Origin: Actinomycetota bacterium | GTDB lineage: Bacteria; Actinomycetota; Coriobacteriia; Anaerosomatales; Anaerosomataceae | Direction of reading: 5' to 3' | NCBI GenBank assembly: GCA_009773565.1 | Contig: WSXY01000002.1 | Coordinates: forward strand, 457,463 to 521,462 | Length of the DNA stretch: 64,000 nt | In this document: positions 38,399 to 48,523 of the stretch, piece by piece | How the letters are laid out: each line of letters starts with the position of its first letter | How positions within the stretch are numbered: position 1 is the stretch's first letter | The notes under the pieces: generated by a model | Told to the model about the DNA's origin: nothing | Database searches by the model: none | What the model saw: only the letters and a program-made list of their open reading frames with translations | Program-made: the position numbers and the translations under genes

Positions 38399-41248
38399 AT
38401 GCGTCTATGGTGGTACCGGACGGGAAGCTCCATGGGACAACGATCGGCACGATATAGCGGCTGCGCGGGGTACGGCAGCAGATGGGTGCGAGCCGTTTTC
38501 GGTCGCGCCACTTTTGCGTGCGTGATGCTTCTCGGCGGGCTACTCTTCATGCCGTCGATCGCGCACGCTGAGGGTCCGAACGCGATCATGACACCGGCGG
38601 GCTACAACACGAATACCGTCCCACGTGGTGACGACACGATGAATCAGGTGGTTGGGCTACCGTTCACCATGAACTGGAACGGTACGAACTACACCCAGAT
38701 CTACATCAACATGAACGGCAACTGCACGTTCGGTGCGGGCTACAACGGCTACAACCCCACCACGGCGCTAAGTTCACTCGGCCAGAACATCATGGCGCCG
38801 TTCCTGGCGGATGTAGACACGCGGAACACATCTCTCGGGCAGGTCACCTACAGCAACATCACCGTTGGAAGTGTTCCCCAGGTCGGAGGGCGTTCGGCCT
38901 TTCTGGTGAACTGGGTCAATGTCGGGCGCTATGACGCAAACGCCGCTGGGAACACCCTGACGAACTCGTTCCAGCTTGCGATCGTGGACCGCTCAGATAC
39001 AGGTGCCGGCAACTTCGACTTCATCTTCAACTACGACAAGATCACCTGGGATATCGCAACGGGACTCTCCACGACTCGCGCGCGCGCTGGATGGGGCCGT
39101 TCAAGTGGCGTTGGCTTCGAGTTGCCGGGTTCTGGTACCGCGCAAGGCAGTACCAGCGCGCTGCTCGACACCTCGCTTGCCGCCACCTCACTCATACAGA
39201 ACGACATGAATGATGCTGGTCAGCTGGGGCGCTATGTCTGGCAGGTTCGGGGTGGCGTGGCGCCGAACAGCCCTCCGATCATCACCGCTGTCAATCGCAC
39301 ACTCGAGGGTAATGTGCCAGGCGGCTTCGCTGGTTACGCCGAATCCGGGGATGTGGTGGCGACAGATCCGGACGGTACTCTCGTGTCCCTAACGAGCGAC
39401 TGCCCCGCGATTCTGCCGCTTGGTACGACGCCGGTCACATGGACCGCGACTGATGACGATGGTGCGGTTACGACGAGGGTTCAGACGGTCGTGGTTGGCG
39501 ATACAACGCCGCCGGTTCTCCCGGTACTTATCAGTTCGACGCATGTCGTCGGGTCATGGACAACGAACAACGTCGTTGCGGTCAGTTCGTCTGTTTCCAG
39601 TGATACATGTTCAGGAGTCGAGGGCGCGTCGTACGTCTGGAGCCAGAATGCAGTGAGCGTTCCTGACACTGTGCTTGACCCATCAACTATGGGCACATCC
39701 ACAATCGTGCTGAACACGATGGTTAGCGAGAATCTCGCAGCTCAGACCTTCCCCGTAGCCCTGTGGCCTTCAGACTGGACGCGGGTCCTCATTGCCGACG
39801 CTGGCAGTCCGCTGACGTATGTTCGCAGTCAGAACGTTCGCGTCATGGGTGGGTATGCGGCTGAGTTGTGGACCGACGTGAATAACACGAGGCGAACGGC
39901 GGGATTCTTCAAGGATGTTGACCTTGCCGGACTCACTTCAGCGACGCTTTCATACTCCGACTACGCAACGGGACTTGATGCGGGAAGCGATTACACCCGC
40001 CTCGAGTACTCATTGAATGGCGGGACCAGCTGGGTCGTGTTAAGAAGTGTCGATACCAATGCCGGCTGGACGCAGCGTTCGTACTCATTGCCGACCGGAG
40101 GAACGGTTCGAGTCCGGTTCAGCGCTTCGATAAACCGCACAAACGAGTATTGCGACTGGGATGACATCTCGATCACGGGTGTTCACACATCGAGCATGAA
40201 CCTGTCGAACAGTACGAGTTCGAGCAGCACATCCACGGCTCTCGCGGACGGATCGTGGTACTTCAATATTCGCGTGCTTGACCGAGCGGGGAACTGGACT
40301 GCGACGACAAGTTTCGGGCCGGTGCGAGTAGACAGGAATCCACCGCTCACTACGAGTAACACACCATCGTCATGGCAGAATGCGAATGTGAGCGTTACGC
40401 TCACGCCAACGGACGCCGGTCAGGTCGCGTCTACCATCTGGAAACTGGACTCTGGTGCCAACACGGTCTACACGGAACCAATCATCGTGAGCAAGGAGGG
40501 CACCTCCACTTTGCTCTTCCGGTCGACGGATGCGGCGGGCAATGTCGAGACCACGAAGACGGCCACGATTCTGATTGATAAGAGCAGTCCGACCATCCCG
40601 GCGACGATCACAGCGAGTGCGATCAGTACAACCAGCGCCCTACTGACGTGGGAAGCCTCGAACGATGCCGTGTCGGGCGTTGCTCGCTACGATGTGTACC
40701 GAGATGGCGTGATAGTAGCCGCAGGCACGGGAACTACATTCACCGACACGGGTCTCACGCCGGGTCAGATGTACGTCTACGCGGTCAGGGCTGTTGACGC
40801 GGCGAGTAACGCCTCAGCCCAATCGGCATCAGTGTCGGTTGACGTCCCGTTCTCGCAGTTGTGGATGTCGGTGAGTGTGAACTCTATACTGATGAGCGGG
40901 GTCGAGCCTGGTATCGCCACCGCCTTCGCGGACGCCACGACGGTGTCAGTCGGGGGCCAAGGGACCATTGCTTTTGACCTGACGTGTAGTGCACCCGACT
41001 TTGCGAATGTCGATGCGATGTCTCTGACGCCGAGCTTCCCGGTCGGCGCGATGATGTTCTCCACTCGCGGTCAGGTAACCGCAGCGGCGAAGCCGTTCTC
41101 GAACGCATCAGTCGCCGTGGACTCCACCGCCGGTCTCGTAGGTGAGTGGCGCTACGACTACATTCTCGATTTCGCCCTTGAGGTGCCGTTAGAGAACGAG
41201 CCGGGCACGTATACTACGATAATCACGTATACGCTCGTACCACGGTAG
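38399..41248 (+). CDS. Large secreted multidomain protein (NIDO, HYR, OmpL47-like, FN3)
   Basis: 949 residues. A long basic N terminus and hydrophobic stretch ending IAHA (about residue 57) form a signal peptide. Then a NIDO-like region (about 65-290, TMNWNGTNYTQIYINMNG, MAPFLADVDTR), a HYR-like repeat (LPLGTTPVTWTATDDDG), a beta-sandwich with YSLNGGTSW, an OmpL47-like repeat (TIWKLDSGANTVYTEPI, STDAAGN), a fibronectin III domain (about 740-820) and a beta-rich tail. No LPxTG or membrane anchor at the end. Rich in Ser and Thr. Probably a surface or matrix adhesion protein; an ATG at 38432 is an alternative start. Confidence 0.85.
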   Translation: MRLWWYRTGSSMGQRSARYSGCAGYGSRWVRAVFGRATFACVMLLGGLLFMPSIAHAEGPNAIMTPAGYNTNTVPRGDDTMNQVVGLPFTMNWNGTNYTQIYINMNGNCTFGAGYNGYNPTTALSSLGQNIMAPFLADVDTRNTSLGQVTYSNITVGSVPQVGGRSAFLVNWVNVGRYDANAAGNTLTNSFQLAIVDRSDTGAGNFDFIFNYDKITWDIATGLSTTRARAGWGRSSGVGFELPGSGTAQGSTSALLDTSLAATSLIQNDMNDAGQLGRYVWQVRGGVAPNSPPIITAVNRTLEGNVPGGFAGYAESGDVVATDPDGTLVSLTSDCPAILPLGTTPVTWTATDDDGAVTTRVQTVVVGDTTPPVLPVLISSTHVVGSWTTNNVVAVSSSVSSDTCSGVEGASYVWSQNAVSVPDTVLDPSTMGTSTIVLNTMVSENLAAQTFPVALWPSDWTRVLIADAGSPLTYVRSQNVRVMGGYAAELWTDVNNTRRTAGFFKDVDLAGLTSATLSYSDYATGLDAGSDYTRLEYSLNGGTSWVVLRSVDTNAGWTQRSYSLPTGGTVRVRFSASINRTNEYCDWDDISITGVHTSSMNLSNSTSSSSTSTALADGSWYFNIRVLDRAGNWTATTSFGPVRVDRNPPLTTSNTPSSWQNANVSVTLTPTDAGQVASTIWKLDSGANTVYTEPIIVSKEGTSTLLFRSTDAAGNVETTKTATILIDKSSPTIPATITASAISTTSALLTWEASNDAVSGVARYDVYRDGVIVAAGTGTTFTDTGLTPGQMYVYAVRAVDAASNASAQSASVSVDVPFSQLWMSVSVNSILMSGVEPGIATAFADATTVSVGGQGTIAFDLTCSAPDFANVDAMSLTPSFPVGAMMFSTRGQVTAAAKPFSNASVAVDSTAGLVGEWRYDYILDFALEVPLENEPGTYTTIITYTLVPR

Positions 41249-41276
41249 CCGGAGCGAAGCAGCACGCACGCTGAAC

Positions 41277-41285
41277 TGCTACCAT
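41277..41285 (+). promoter_or_regulatory. Possible relA promoter (extended -10)
   Basis: TGC plus TACCAT about 30 bases before the relA ATG; ribosome site GAAGGG lies between. Confidence 0.35.
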
Positions 41286-41315
41286 GGTCAGCCCGCCGCT
41301 TCCCGAAGGGTCGCG

Positions 41316-43529
41316 ATGTCCGCAACGCTTGAAGGCATCGAAGCGCAACTCAAAACGTACAACCCCCTCGCCGAAACGAGCGGTCTCGAGGAGGCGTACG
41401 CCTTCGCGCTCGAGAAGCACGCAGGACAGATGCGGAAGACCGGGGAGCCTTACATCAGCCACCCGCTCGAAGTCGCTATGATTCTTGCGGGCCTCAATCT
41501 CGATACCTCGACCCTTCAGGCAGCGCTCCTCCACGACGTTGTCGAGGACTGCGGCGTTACCCTGAAGGAGCTCCGCGATCGCTTTGGCGATGAAGTCGTC
41601 GAGCTTGTCGACGGAGTGACGAAACTCGGGCGTATCAAGTTCACCTCGCTTGCCGAGGCGCAGAGTCAGAACCTACGCAAGATGCTCATCGCAATGGCGA
41701 AGGACATCAGGGTCATCCTCATAAAGCTGGCGGACCGTCTCCACAATATGCGCACGCTTGCGGCCCTCGATTCCGAGAAGCGCCGCGAGAAGGCGATCGA
41801 GACGATGGAGATCTACGCACCGCTCGCCAACCGTCTCGGCATCTCTCAGATCAAGTGGGAACTGGAGGATCTTGCGTTCTACACGCTCGAACCCCGCAAG
41901 TTCAACCAGATCCAGAAGATGGTTGCCGAGAGCCGTCAGGCGCGAGAGGAGTACCTGCATCAGGTTATCGATCAGCTCTCCAGTGAACTCATCGCAATTG
42001 GCGTGGAGAGTGAGATTTCCGGCAGGCCGAAGCACCTCTACAGCATCTACCAGAAGATGACGCAGCGAGGGAAAGACTTTTCGGAGATCTACGACCTCAT
42101 CGCGCTACGTGTGATCGTCGACTCGGTGAAGGACGTGTACGGGGCGCTTGGCACGGTGCACTCGATCTGGAAGCCCATGCCTGGGCGGTTCAAGGACTAT
42201 GTGGCGATGCCGAAGTTCAACATGTATCAGTCGCTTCACACGACCGTTATCGGGCCAGCCGGCCGGCCGCTTGAGATTCAGATTCGCACCGAGGATATGC
42301 ACCGTACGGCTGAATACGGAATCGCCGCGCACTGGCGCTACAAGGAGGGTGGGCGCACTGACGAGGCGTTTGACGAGCGCCTCGCCTGGCTGAGGCAGAT
42401 GCTTGAGTGGCAGACGGAACTCAAGGACCCGCGTGAGTTCATGGAGACGCTTAAGATCGACCTCTTCGAGGACGAAGTCTTCGTATTCACCCCCAAGGGT
42501 GACGTGTACTCGCTGCGCAAGGGCTCGACGCCAATCGATTTTGCGTACGCGATTCACACCGAGGTCGGGCATCGATGCGTGGGTGCGAAAGTGAACGGCT
42601 CCATCGTGTCGCTCAACTACGAACTCCAGATGGGTGACCGGATCGAGATCCTGACGTCGAAGAACGGGTCGCCTTCTCGCGACTGGCTCAGCATCGTCAA
42701 GACGTCTTCTGCTCGCAGTAAGATTCGTACGTTCTTCTCCAAGGTCAACCGTTCCGATGACCTTCAGTCTGGTCGCGACGAGCTTCTGAAGGCGCTACGC
42801 AAGCAGGGCCTGGGGCTTGGAAGCCACGGTGTCGGTAAGGCGCTCGACGCTGTCGCGCGGGAGGCGAACCTTCACGCAGCCGATGATCTTACCGCGGCGA
42901 TTGGCGGCGGTAAGGCGAGTGCAAAGCAGGTTGTCACCAAGATCATTAAGCACCTCGCAATCGAGTCCGGTGTGGCACCTAAGGTTGACGAGGAGCCAAA
43001 AGGACTACCTGCCGGAGTGCCGATGATGGCGCCCCGCGCCAAACGGCGTAGCGGGGGAGGCGTCAAGGTCGTCGGTATCGACGACGTGCTCGTGCGTCTC
43101 GGCGGTTGCTGCAATCCTGTTCCGGGTGACGAGATTATCGGGTTTGTCACGCGCGGTCGGGGGGTCTCAGTGCATCGGGCGGATTGTCCGAACGCCAAAG
43201 AACTCCTCTCGCAACCGGAGCGCATCATCAATGTCGAGTGGGACACAGGAGGGGCTTCGACGTATCAGGTCGAGATCATTCTTGAAGCCCTTGATCGTAC
43301 GCGGCTCCTGCAAGACGTCTCGATCGTGCTTGCGGATACCGGCGTGAACGTTCTGTCCGCGGCGGTCTCAACAGACCGTCAGGGGATCGCCACGATGCGC
43401 TTCCTCCTTGAGTTGGGCAGTATGGACCAGCTCACGAAGGTGCTCAGCGCGGTGCGCGGGGTAGGCGGCGTCTTCGAGGCGCGCCGGGCAATGCCGGATG
43501 CGAGTGCGTCGAAGAAGAAATCCTCGTGA
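41316..43529 (+). CDS. Bifunctional (p)ppGpp synthetase/hydrolase (RelA/SpoT)
   Basis: Makes and degrades the stringent-response alarmone. 737 residues. The HD hydrolase domain (about 30-190) keeps HDVVED, the synthetase domain (about 235-345) keeps FKDYVAMPKFNMYQSLHTTV, followed by TGS (about 385-445, EVFVFTPKGD), a CC-type zinc region (GGCCNPVPGD) and a C-terminal ACT domain. Intact motifs in both domains indicate dual activity. ATG at 41316; the next gene starts in its stop codon (GTGA). Confidence 0.96.
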   Translation: MSATLEGIEAQLKTYNPLAETSGLEEAYAFALEKHAGQMRKTGEPYISHPLEVAMILAGLNLDTSTLQAALLHDVVEDCGVTLKELRDRFGDEVVELVDGVTKLGRIKFTSLAEAQSQNLRKMLIAMAKDIRVILIKLADRLHNMRTLAALDSEKRREKAIETMEIYAPLANRLGISQIKWELEDLAFYTLEPRKFNQIQKMVAESRQAREEYLHQVIDQLSSELIAIGVESEISGRPKHLYSIYQKMTQRGKDFSEIYDLIALRVIVDSVKDVYGALGTVHSIWKPMPGRFKDYVAMPKFNMYQSLHTTVIGPAGRPLEIQIRTEDMHRTAEYGIAAHWRYKEGGRTDEAFDERLAWLRQMLEWQTELKDPREFMETLKIDLFEDEVFVFTPKGDVYSLRKGSTPIDFAYAIHTEVGHRCVGAKVNGSIVSLNYELQMGDRIEILTSKNGSPSRDWLSIVKTSSARSKIRTFFSKVNRSDDLQSGRDELLKALRKQGLGLGSHGVGKALDAVAREANLHAADDLTAAIGGGKASAKQVVTKIIKHLAIESGVAPKVDEEPKGLPAGVPMMAPRAKRRSGGGVKVVGIDDVLVRLGGCCNPVPGDEIIGFVTRGRGVSVHRADCPNAKELLSQPERIINVEWDTGGASTYQVEIILEALDRTRLLQDVSIVLADTGVNVLSAAVSTDRQGIATMRFLLELGSMDQLTKVLSAVRGVGGVFEARRAMPDASASKKKSS

Positions 43530-44143
43530 ACGTCGAGAGGCTCGTCCTCGGTGCCCTGGATACCAACTGCTTCCTCGTGAGCGACGGCAAGGGTGGGCCG
43601 CTGATCGTCGTGGATCCCGCGGGGGACGATGCCGAGCTGCTTGCAGCTATCGGGACGCGTCCGGTGGAAGCTGTCGTGCTGACCCATGGTCACTTCGATC
43701 ACCTCGGGGCCGTGCGTTCCGTCATGACTGCTGCAGGTGCTCCACTCTTCGTCCATGAGGCCGATGCTCATGCAATCACGTCAGCGGAGGGCTCGGGCGG
43801 GGCGATCTTCGGGTTCGACTACACCGCACCCGCTGCCGATCGACTTCTTGTGGACGGCGACGTCGTTCAGGCAGGCGGATTGCGACTGGCGGTCATTCAC
43901 ACCCCCGGCCACACGCCGGGCAGCATATGCCTGTTCGGAGAGGGTCATCTGATGTCCGGAGACACGCTCTTCGCCGGAAGCGTGGGGCGTACGGACTTCC
44001 CGGGCGGCGATGCCCGTGCCATGCAGCGTTCGATCGGGCTGCTCGCGAATCTGCCCGATGAGACCCGGGTCTACTGCGGACATGGTCCAGACACCACGAT
44101 AGGGCGCGAGCGCAGGGTCAACCCGTTCTTCCCGAGAGCGTAG
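43526..44143 (+). CDS. Metallo-beta-lactamase-fold hydrolase (glyoxalase II-like)
   Basis: 205 residues. The metal site THGHFDHLGAV, HTPGHTPGS and SGDTLFAGSVGRTD are those of the YcbL/glyoxalase II-like group, thiolesterases of uncertain substrate. GTG start overlapping the relA/spoT stop. This gene is common between relA and hisS in many bacteria. Confidence 0.9.
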   Translation: MNVERLVLGALDTNCFLVSDGKGGPLIVVDPAGDDAELLAAIGTRPVEAVVLTHGHFDHLGAVRSVMTAAGAPLFVHEADAHAITSAEGSGGAIFGFDYTAPAADRLLVDGDVVQAGGLRLAVIHTPGHTPGSICLFGEGHLMSGDTLFAGSVGRTDFPGGDARAMQRSIGLLANLPDETRVYCGHGPDTTIGRERRVNPFFPRA

Positions 44144-44153
44144 TGGCGTATCG

Positions 44154-44279
44154 ATGATTGCCCGGTCCAAGGGAGCCATGGCCAGGGGAGTGGTTGAGCG
44201 GCCGACCGAGCGGATTACGGCTTTGTGCCGGGCGGCGGCCGAACGGCAGCGGATCGAGGATGAAGCCGGACGTCTGTAG
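44154..44279 (+). CDS. Possible small protein, 41 residues
   Basis: ATG-started frame beginning ten bases after the hydrolase stop, ending at TAG 44279. Third codon positions are G/C rich like true genes here, and the product (MIARSKGAMARG...) is a basic-acidic helix without Pro breaks in its second half. The ribosome site is weak (GAGAG). Could be the operon's last gene or chance; no family recognised. Confidence 0.35.
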   Translation: MIARSKGAMARGVVERPTERITALCRAAAERQRIEDEAGRL

Positions 44280-44301
44280 GTTGGCTGTGACGTGCGCGGG
44301 G

Positions 44302-44331
44302 TTGGTCGCGGGCACGCGGTTGACGTATAGT
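44302..44331 (+). promoter_or_regulatory. hisS-aspS promoter
   Basis: TTGGTC (44302-44307) and TATAGT (44326-44331) with an 18-bp spacer, 45 bases before hisS. No T-box leader elements follow. Confidence 0.5.
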
Positions 44332-44375
44332 CGTAAGCCGCAGTCACGCCCCCGGACGAGAGGCCGTCGTACCGA

Positions 44376-45647
44376 ATGAACGTACGCGCCCCCAAGGGCA
44401 CCGCCGATATGCTTCCCGATGTTGCCCGTGCGTGGGAGTACCTCACCCGCACCGCACAGGACCTCTTCTCGCGGTATGGCTACGAGCCGATCTACACACC
44501 GCTGTTCGAGAACACCGAGGTCTTCACACGCGGTATTGGCGAGGCGACCGATATCGTCTCCAAGGAGATGTACACGTTCCTCGACAAGGGCGACCGGAGC
44601 CTGACGCTGCGTCCTGAGGGAACCGCGAGCGTGGTCCGCGCGGCTTTGGAGCATTCGCTCGTGCCACAGGGTTCCTCGGCGAAGCTCTACTACTCTGGTC
44701 CGATGTTCCGCTACGAGCGCCCGCAGAAGGGGCGCATGCGGCAGTTCTGGCAAATCGGTGTGGAGGTTCTCGGTGTCGCAGGACCGAGCGCTGACGCCGA
44801 GGTCATCGTGTTACTCGTGCGCTTCTTCGAGGCGGTTGGTATTCCGGCCGCTAGCATGCGCCTGCTTGTGAACTCGATGGGTGACGAGGCATGCCGACCT
44901 GCGTATCGCGAGCGCATCTCCGCGTACATCCGCGATCACGGCGAGCAGCTCTGCGAGGAGTGCAATCGCCGCGCTGTCACCAACCCGCTGCGCGCGTTCG
45001 ACTGCAAGAATCCCGCATGCGTAGCTGTGATGGCCGAAGCTCCACTTCTGCGCGATTCGCTCTGCGAGGAGTGTTCCGCTCATTACTCGACAGTCAAAGC
45101 GCATCTCGATCGACTCGGCATCGCATACGAGGAGGCGCCGCGACTTGTGCGGGGTCTCGACTACTACACCCGAACGGTCTTTGAGGTGCAGGTGACCGAA
45201 GGCCTGGGTTCGCAAAACGCGATCGGTGGCGGCGGCCGGTACGACCGGCTCATGCAGGAATATGGCGGTCCGCCCACGCCCGGTCTCGGCTTCGCCCTCG
45301 GTTTCGAGCGTACGCTCCTGGCCATGGAGGCCGCGGGAGTGAGCGTGCCCGCGCCCGCACGTGCAGACGTGTACGTTGCGCGCGTGGACGACAGTGTGAG
45401 CGAGTCGGTATTCACGATGACCGCCGCCCTGCGCGACGCAGGAGTTGTTGCCGAACTTGACCACCAAGCACGTAGTCTCAAGTCACAGTTCAAGCAGGCC
45501 GACAGGCTTGCCGCTCGGCTCGTTGTGATCGTCGGCCCGGACGAACTCGCCGTAGGCGAGGTCACGCTTCGGGATATGACCTCAAAAGATGAATCCCGTG
45601 TGGCGATTGGCGAACTCGTCAACGCCGTTCGGTCCAGACTCGGTTAG
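44376..45647 (+). CDS. hisS: Histidyl-tRNA synthetase
   Basis: Class II synthetase, 423 residues. Motif 2 LRPEGTASVVRA and MFRYERPQKGRMRQFWQ, the His-specific GLDYYTRTVFE and motif 3 GLGFALGFERTL are all present, with a C-terminal anticodon-binding domain. ATG at 44376; aspS follows after 12 bases. Confidence 0.97.
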   Translation: MNVRAPKGTADMLPDVARAWEYLTRTAQDLFSRYGYEPIYTPLFENTEVFTRGIGEATDIVSKEMYTFLDKGDRSLTLRPEGTASVVRAALEHSLVPQGSSAKLYYSGPMFRYERPQKGRMRQFWQIGVEVLGVAGPSADAEVIVLLVRFFEAVGIPAASMRLLVNSMGDEACRPAYRERISAYIRDHGEQLCEECNRRAVTNPLRAFDCKNPACVAVMAEAPLLRDSLCEECSAHYSTVKAHLDRLGIAYEEAPRLVRGLDYYTRTVFEVQVTEGLGSQNAIGGGGRYDRLMQEYGGPPTPGLGFALGFERTLLAMEAAGVSVPAPARADVYVARVDDSVSESVFTMTAALRDAGVVAELDHQARSLKSQFKQADRLAARLVVIVGPDELAVGEVTLRDMTSKDESRVAIGELVNAVRSRLG

Positions 45648-45659
45648 GAAGGCGTCCCC

Positions 45660-47429
<1,770 letters not shown>

Positions 47430-47437
47430 GGGGTTCC

Positions 47438-47740
47438 ATGTCGATTGAAACCATCATCGCAGTCGCCATCGTCGCCGTTGCCTCTATAGCCACAGCAGCC
47501 ATTGGTGCCGCGTATCAATGGCAGGTCACTTCGCCCGGCTACGCCCTTTGGACCCGGATTATCGGCGTCGCTGCGGTGCTCGGTCTCGCAGGCGCTACGG
47601 CCTGGAGTCGTCAGGCTCAACCGTTTGTCGCAGGTGCCATCATCGCTGGCGGGATCGCTCTCGCTGTCTGGTACGTTTGGATGCACGTCCGTTTGACCGC
47701 GCGAATCAAGGCATCACTCGGCGATGAGCCTATCCGGTAG
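47438..47740 (+). CDS. Small integral membrane protein
   Basis: 100 residues with three hydrophobic stretches (IIAVAIVAVASIATAAIGAA, IIGVAAVLGLAGATAW, FVAGAIIAGGIALAVWYVW) and a short basic tail. Starts eight bases after aspS, with AGGGGG upstream. No family recognised; ends just before the 6S RNA promoter. Confidence 0.75.
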   Translation: MSIETIIAVAIVAVASIATAAIGAAYQWQVTSPGYALWTRIIGVAAVLGLAGATAWSRQAQPFVAGAIIAGGIALAVWYVWMHVRLTARIKASLGDEPIR

Positions 47741-47757
47741 CAGCGCTGCGTTCCTGA

Positions 47758-47766
47758 TGCTACGAT
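47758..47766 (+). promoter_or_regulatory. Promoter of the 6S RNA candidate
   Basis: TGC plus TACGAT, five bases before the first base of the long closing stem. No strong -35. Confidence 0.5.
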
Positions 47767-47770
47767 ATTC

Positions 47771-47944
47771 AAGGCTTCGCCTTGCGCTGCTTCGGTCAAT
47801 ACGGTCGAACCAACACTTCTTTACCGGGAGCTCTACACCGTTCGGTGGAATGGAATCCCCTTCGGGGGAAGCACGAAGCCAATGTGCGGGCACCCACCTG
47901 CTGAGGCAGGTTCACCGCACCGAGGCGCGCGAGGCGGGGTTATT
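47771..47944 (+). ncRNA. ssrS: 6S RNA candidate
   Basis: About 174 bases between a membrane-protein gene and a lipoprotein gene. 47773-47796 pairs with 47919-47941 in a stem of about 23 bp with one bulged U, followed by a large internal bubble, an ACCTGC-TGAG-GCAGGT hairpin on the 3' side of the bubble (47896-47911), and an apical hairpin CCCC-TTCG-GGGG (47857-47868). This is the 6S layout, which mimics an open promoter and sequesters housekeeping RNA polymerase. The place near aspS and rarA is where 6S-1 RNA lies in Bacillus. No covariance search was run. Confidence 0.72.
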
Positions 47945-47969
47945 GTCACCACGAGTGGAGGATGGGCAG

Positions 47970-48521
47970 ATGCGCAGAATCATCGTAGCAGCACTCGTAC
48001 TAGGTCTCGCGCTAACGGTTGCCGGTTGTGGTGGAGGCGGTGGCGATACTGCCACGACTGCGAAGCCTGTCACACCCGCGCCTGCGGCTGCCGTACCCGA
48101 GGAGTCGCCGACGGTCACGAACCGGTCTCCTATTGAGGTAGGCGCACCCGAGCCGTTCCCCTCGTTCAGCACGACCGTTGTGCCGGATGCCCTTAACTCG
48201 AAGATTGAGGCGGGCCGTCCGACCTTGATCTTCTTCTACGACAGCGCTGAGCTGGAGACCGCGGCGCAGCGAGCCGAGATTGATGCGGTGCTCGCGGAGT
48301 ATCGCGGCCTGATCGATCTGGTCACGTTCGACGTTGGCGGGGTCAAGGACGGCGTAGCGACCGATGCTGCGAAGCAGGCTGTCGCTCTTGCCAACGGGCT
48401 TCGCGTGACCAGCACGCCATACATCATTGTCGTGGATGGCAACCAGTTCATCACGTGGCGCTGGCTCGGCTATGTCGATCGTGAAATCATCGGCAAAGAG
48501 GTCTTGCGCGCTACTGAGTAG
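47970..48521 (+). CDS. Thioredoxin-like lipoprotein
   Basis: 183 residues. Signal peptide ending in the lipobox LTVAGC, a low-complexity linker of Gly, Thr, Pro and Ala, then a thioredoxin-like fold (RPTLIFFYDSAE, TSTPYIIVVDGNQFITWRWLGY). The usual CxxC is absent (DSAE in its place) while the cis-Pro loop TSTPY is kept, so it is unlikely to be a disulfide reductase. ATG at 47970 behind GGAGG. Confidence 0.82.
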   Translation: MRRIIVAALVLGLALTVAGCGGGGGDTATTAKPVTPAPAAAVPEESPTVTNRSPIEVGAPEPFPSFSTTVVPDALNSKIEAGRPTLIFFYDSAELETAAQRAEIDAVLAEYRGLIDLVTFDVGGVKDGVATDAAKQAVALANGLRVTSTPYIIVVDGNQFITWRWLGYVDREIIGKEVLRATE

Positions 48522-48523
48522 CT

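Noticed and set aside
44144-44375. T-box leader before hisS
   Set aside because: No T-box core, antiterminator or terminator motif is seen; the promoter lies only 45 bases before the start.
47771-47944. SRP (4.5S) RNA or tmRNA as alternative identity
   Set aside because: The conserved SRP tetraloop helix and the tmRNA acceptor and tag frame are absent, whereas the long closing stem and bubble fit 6S RNA.
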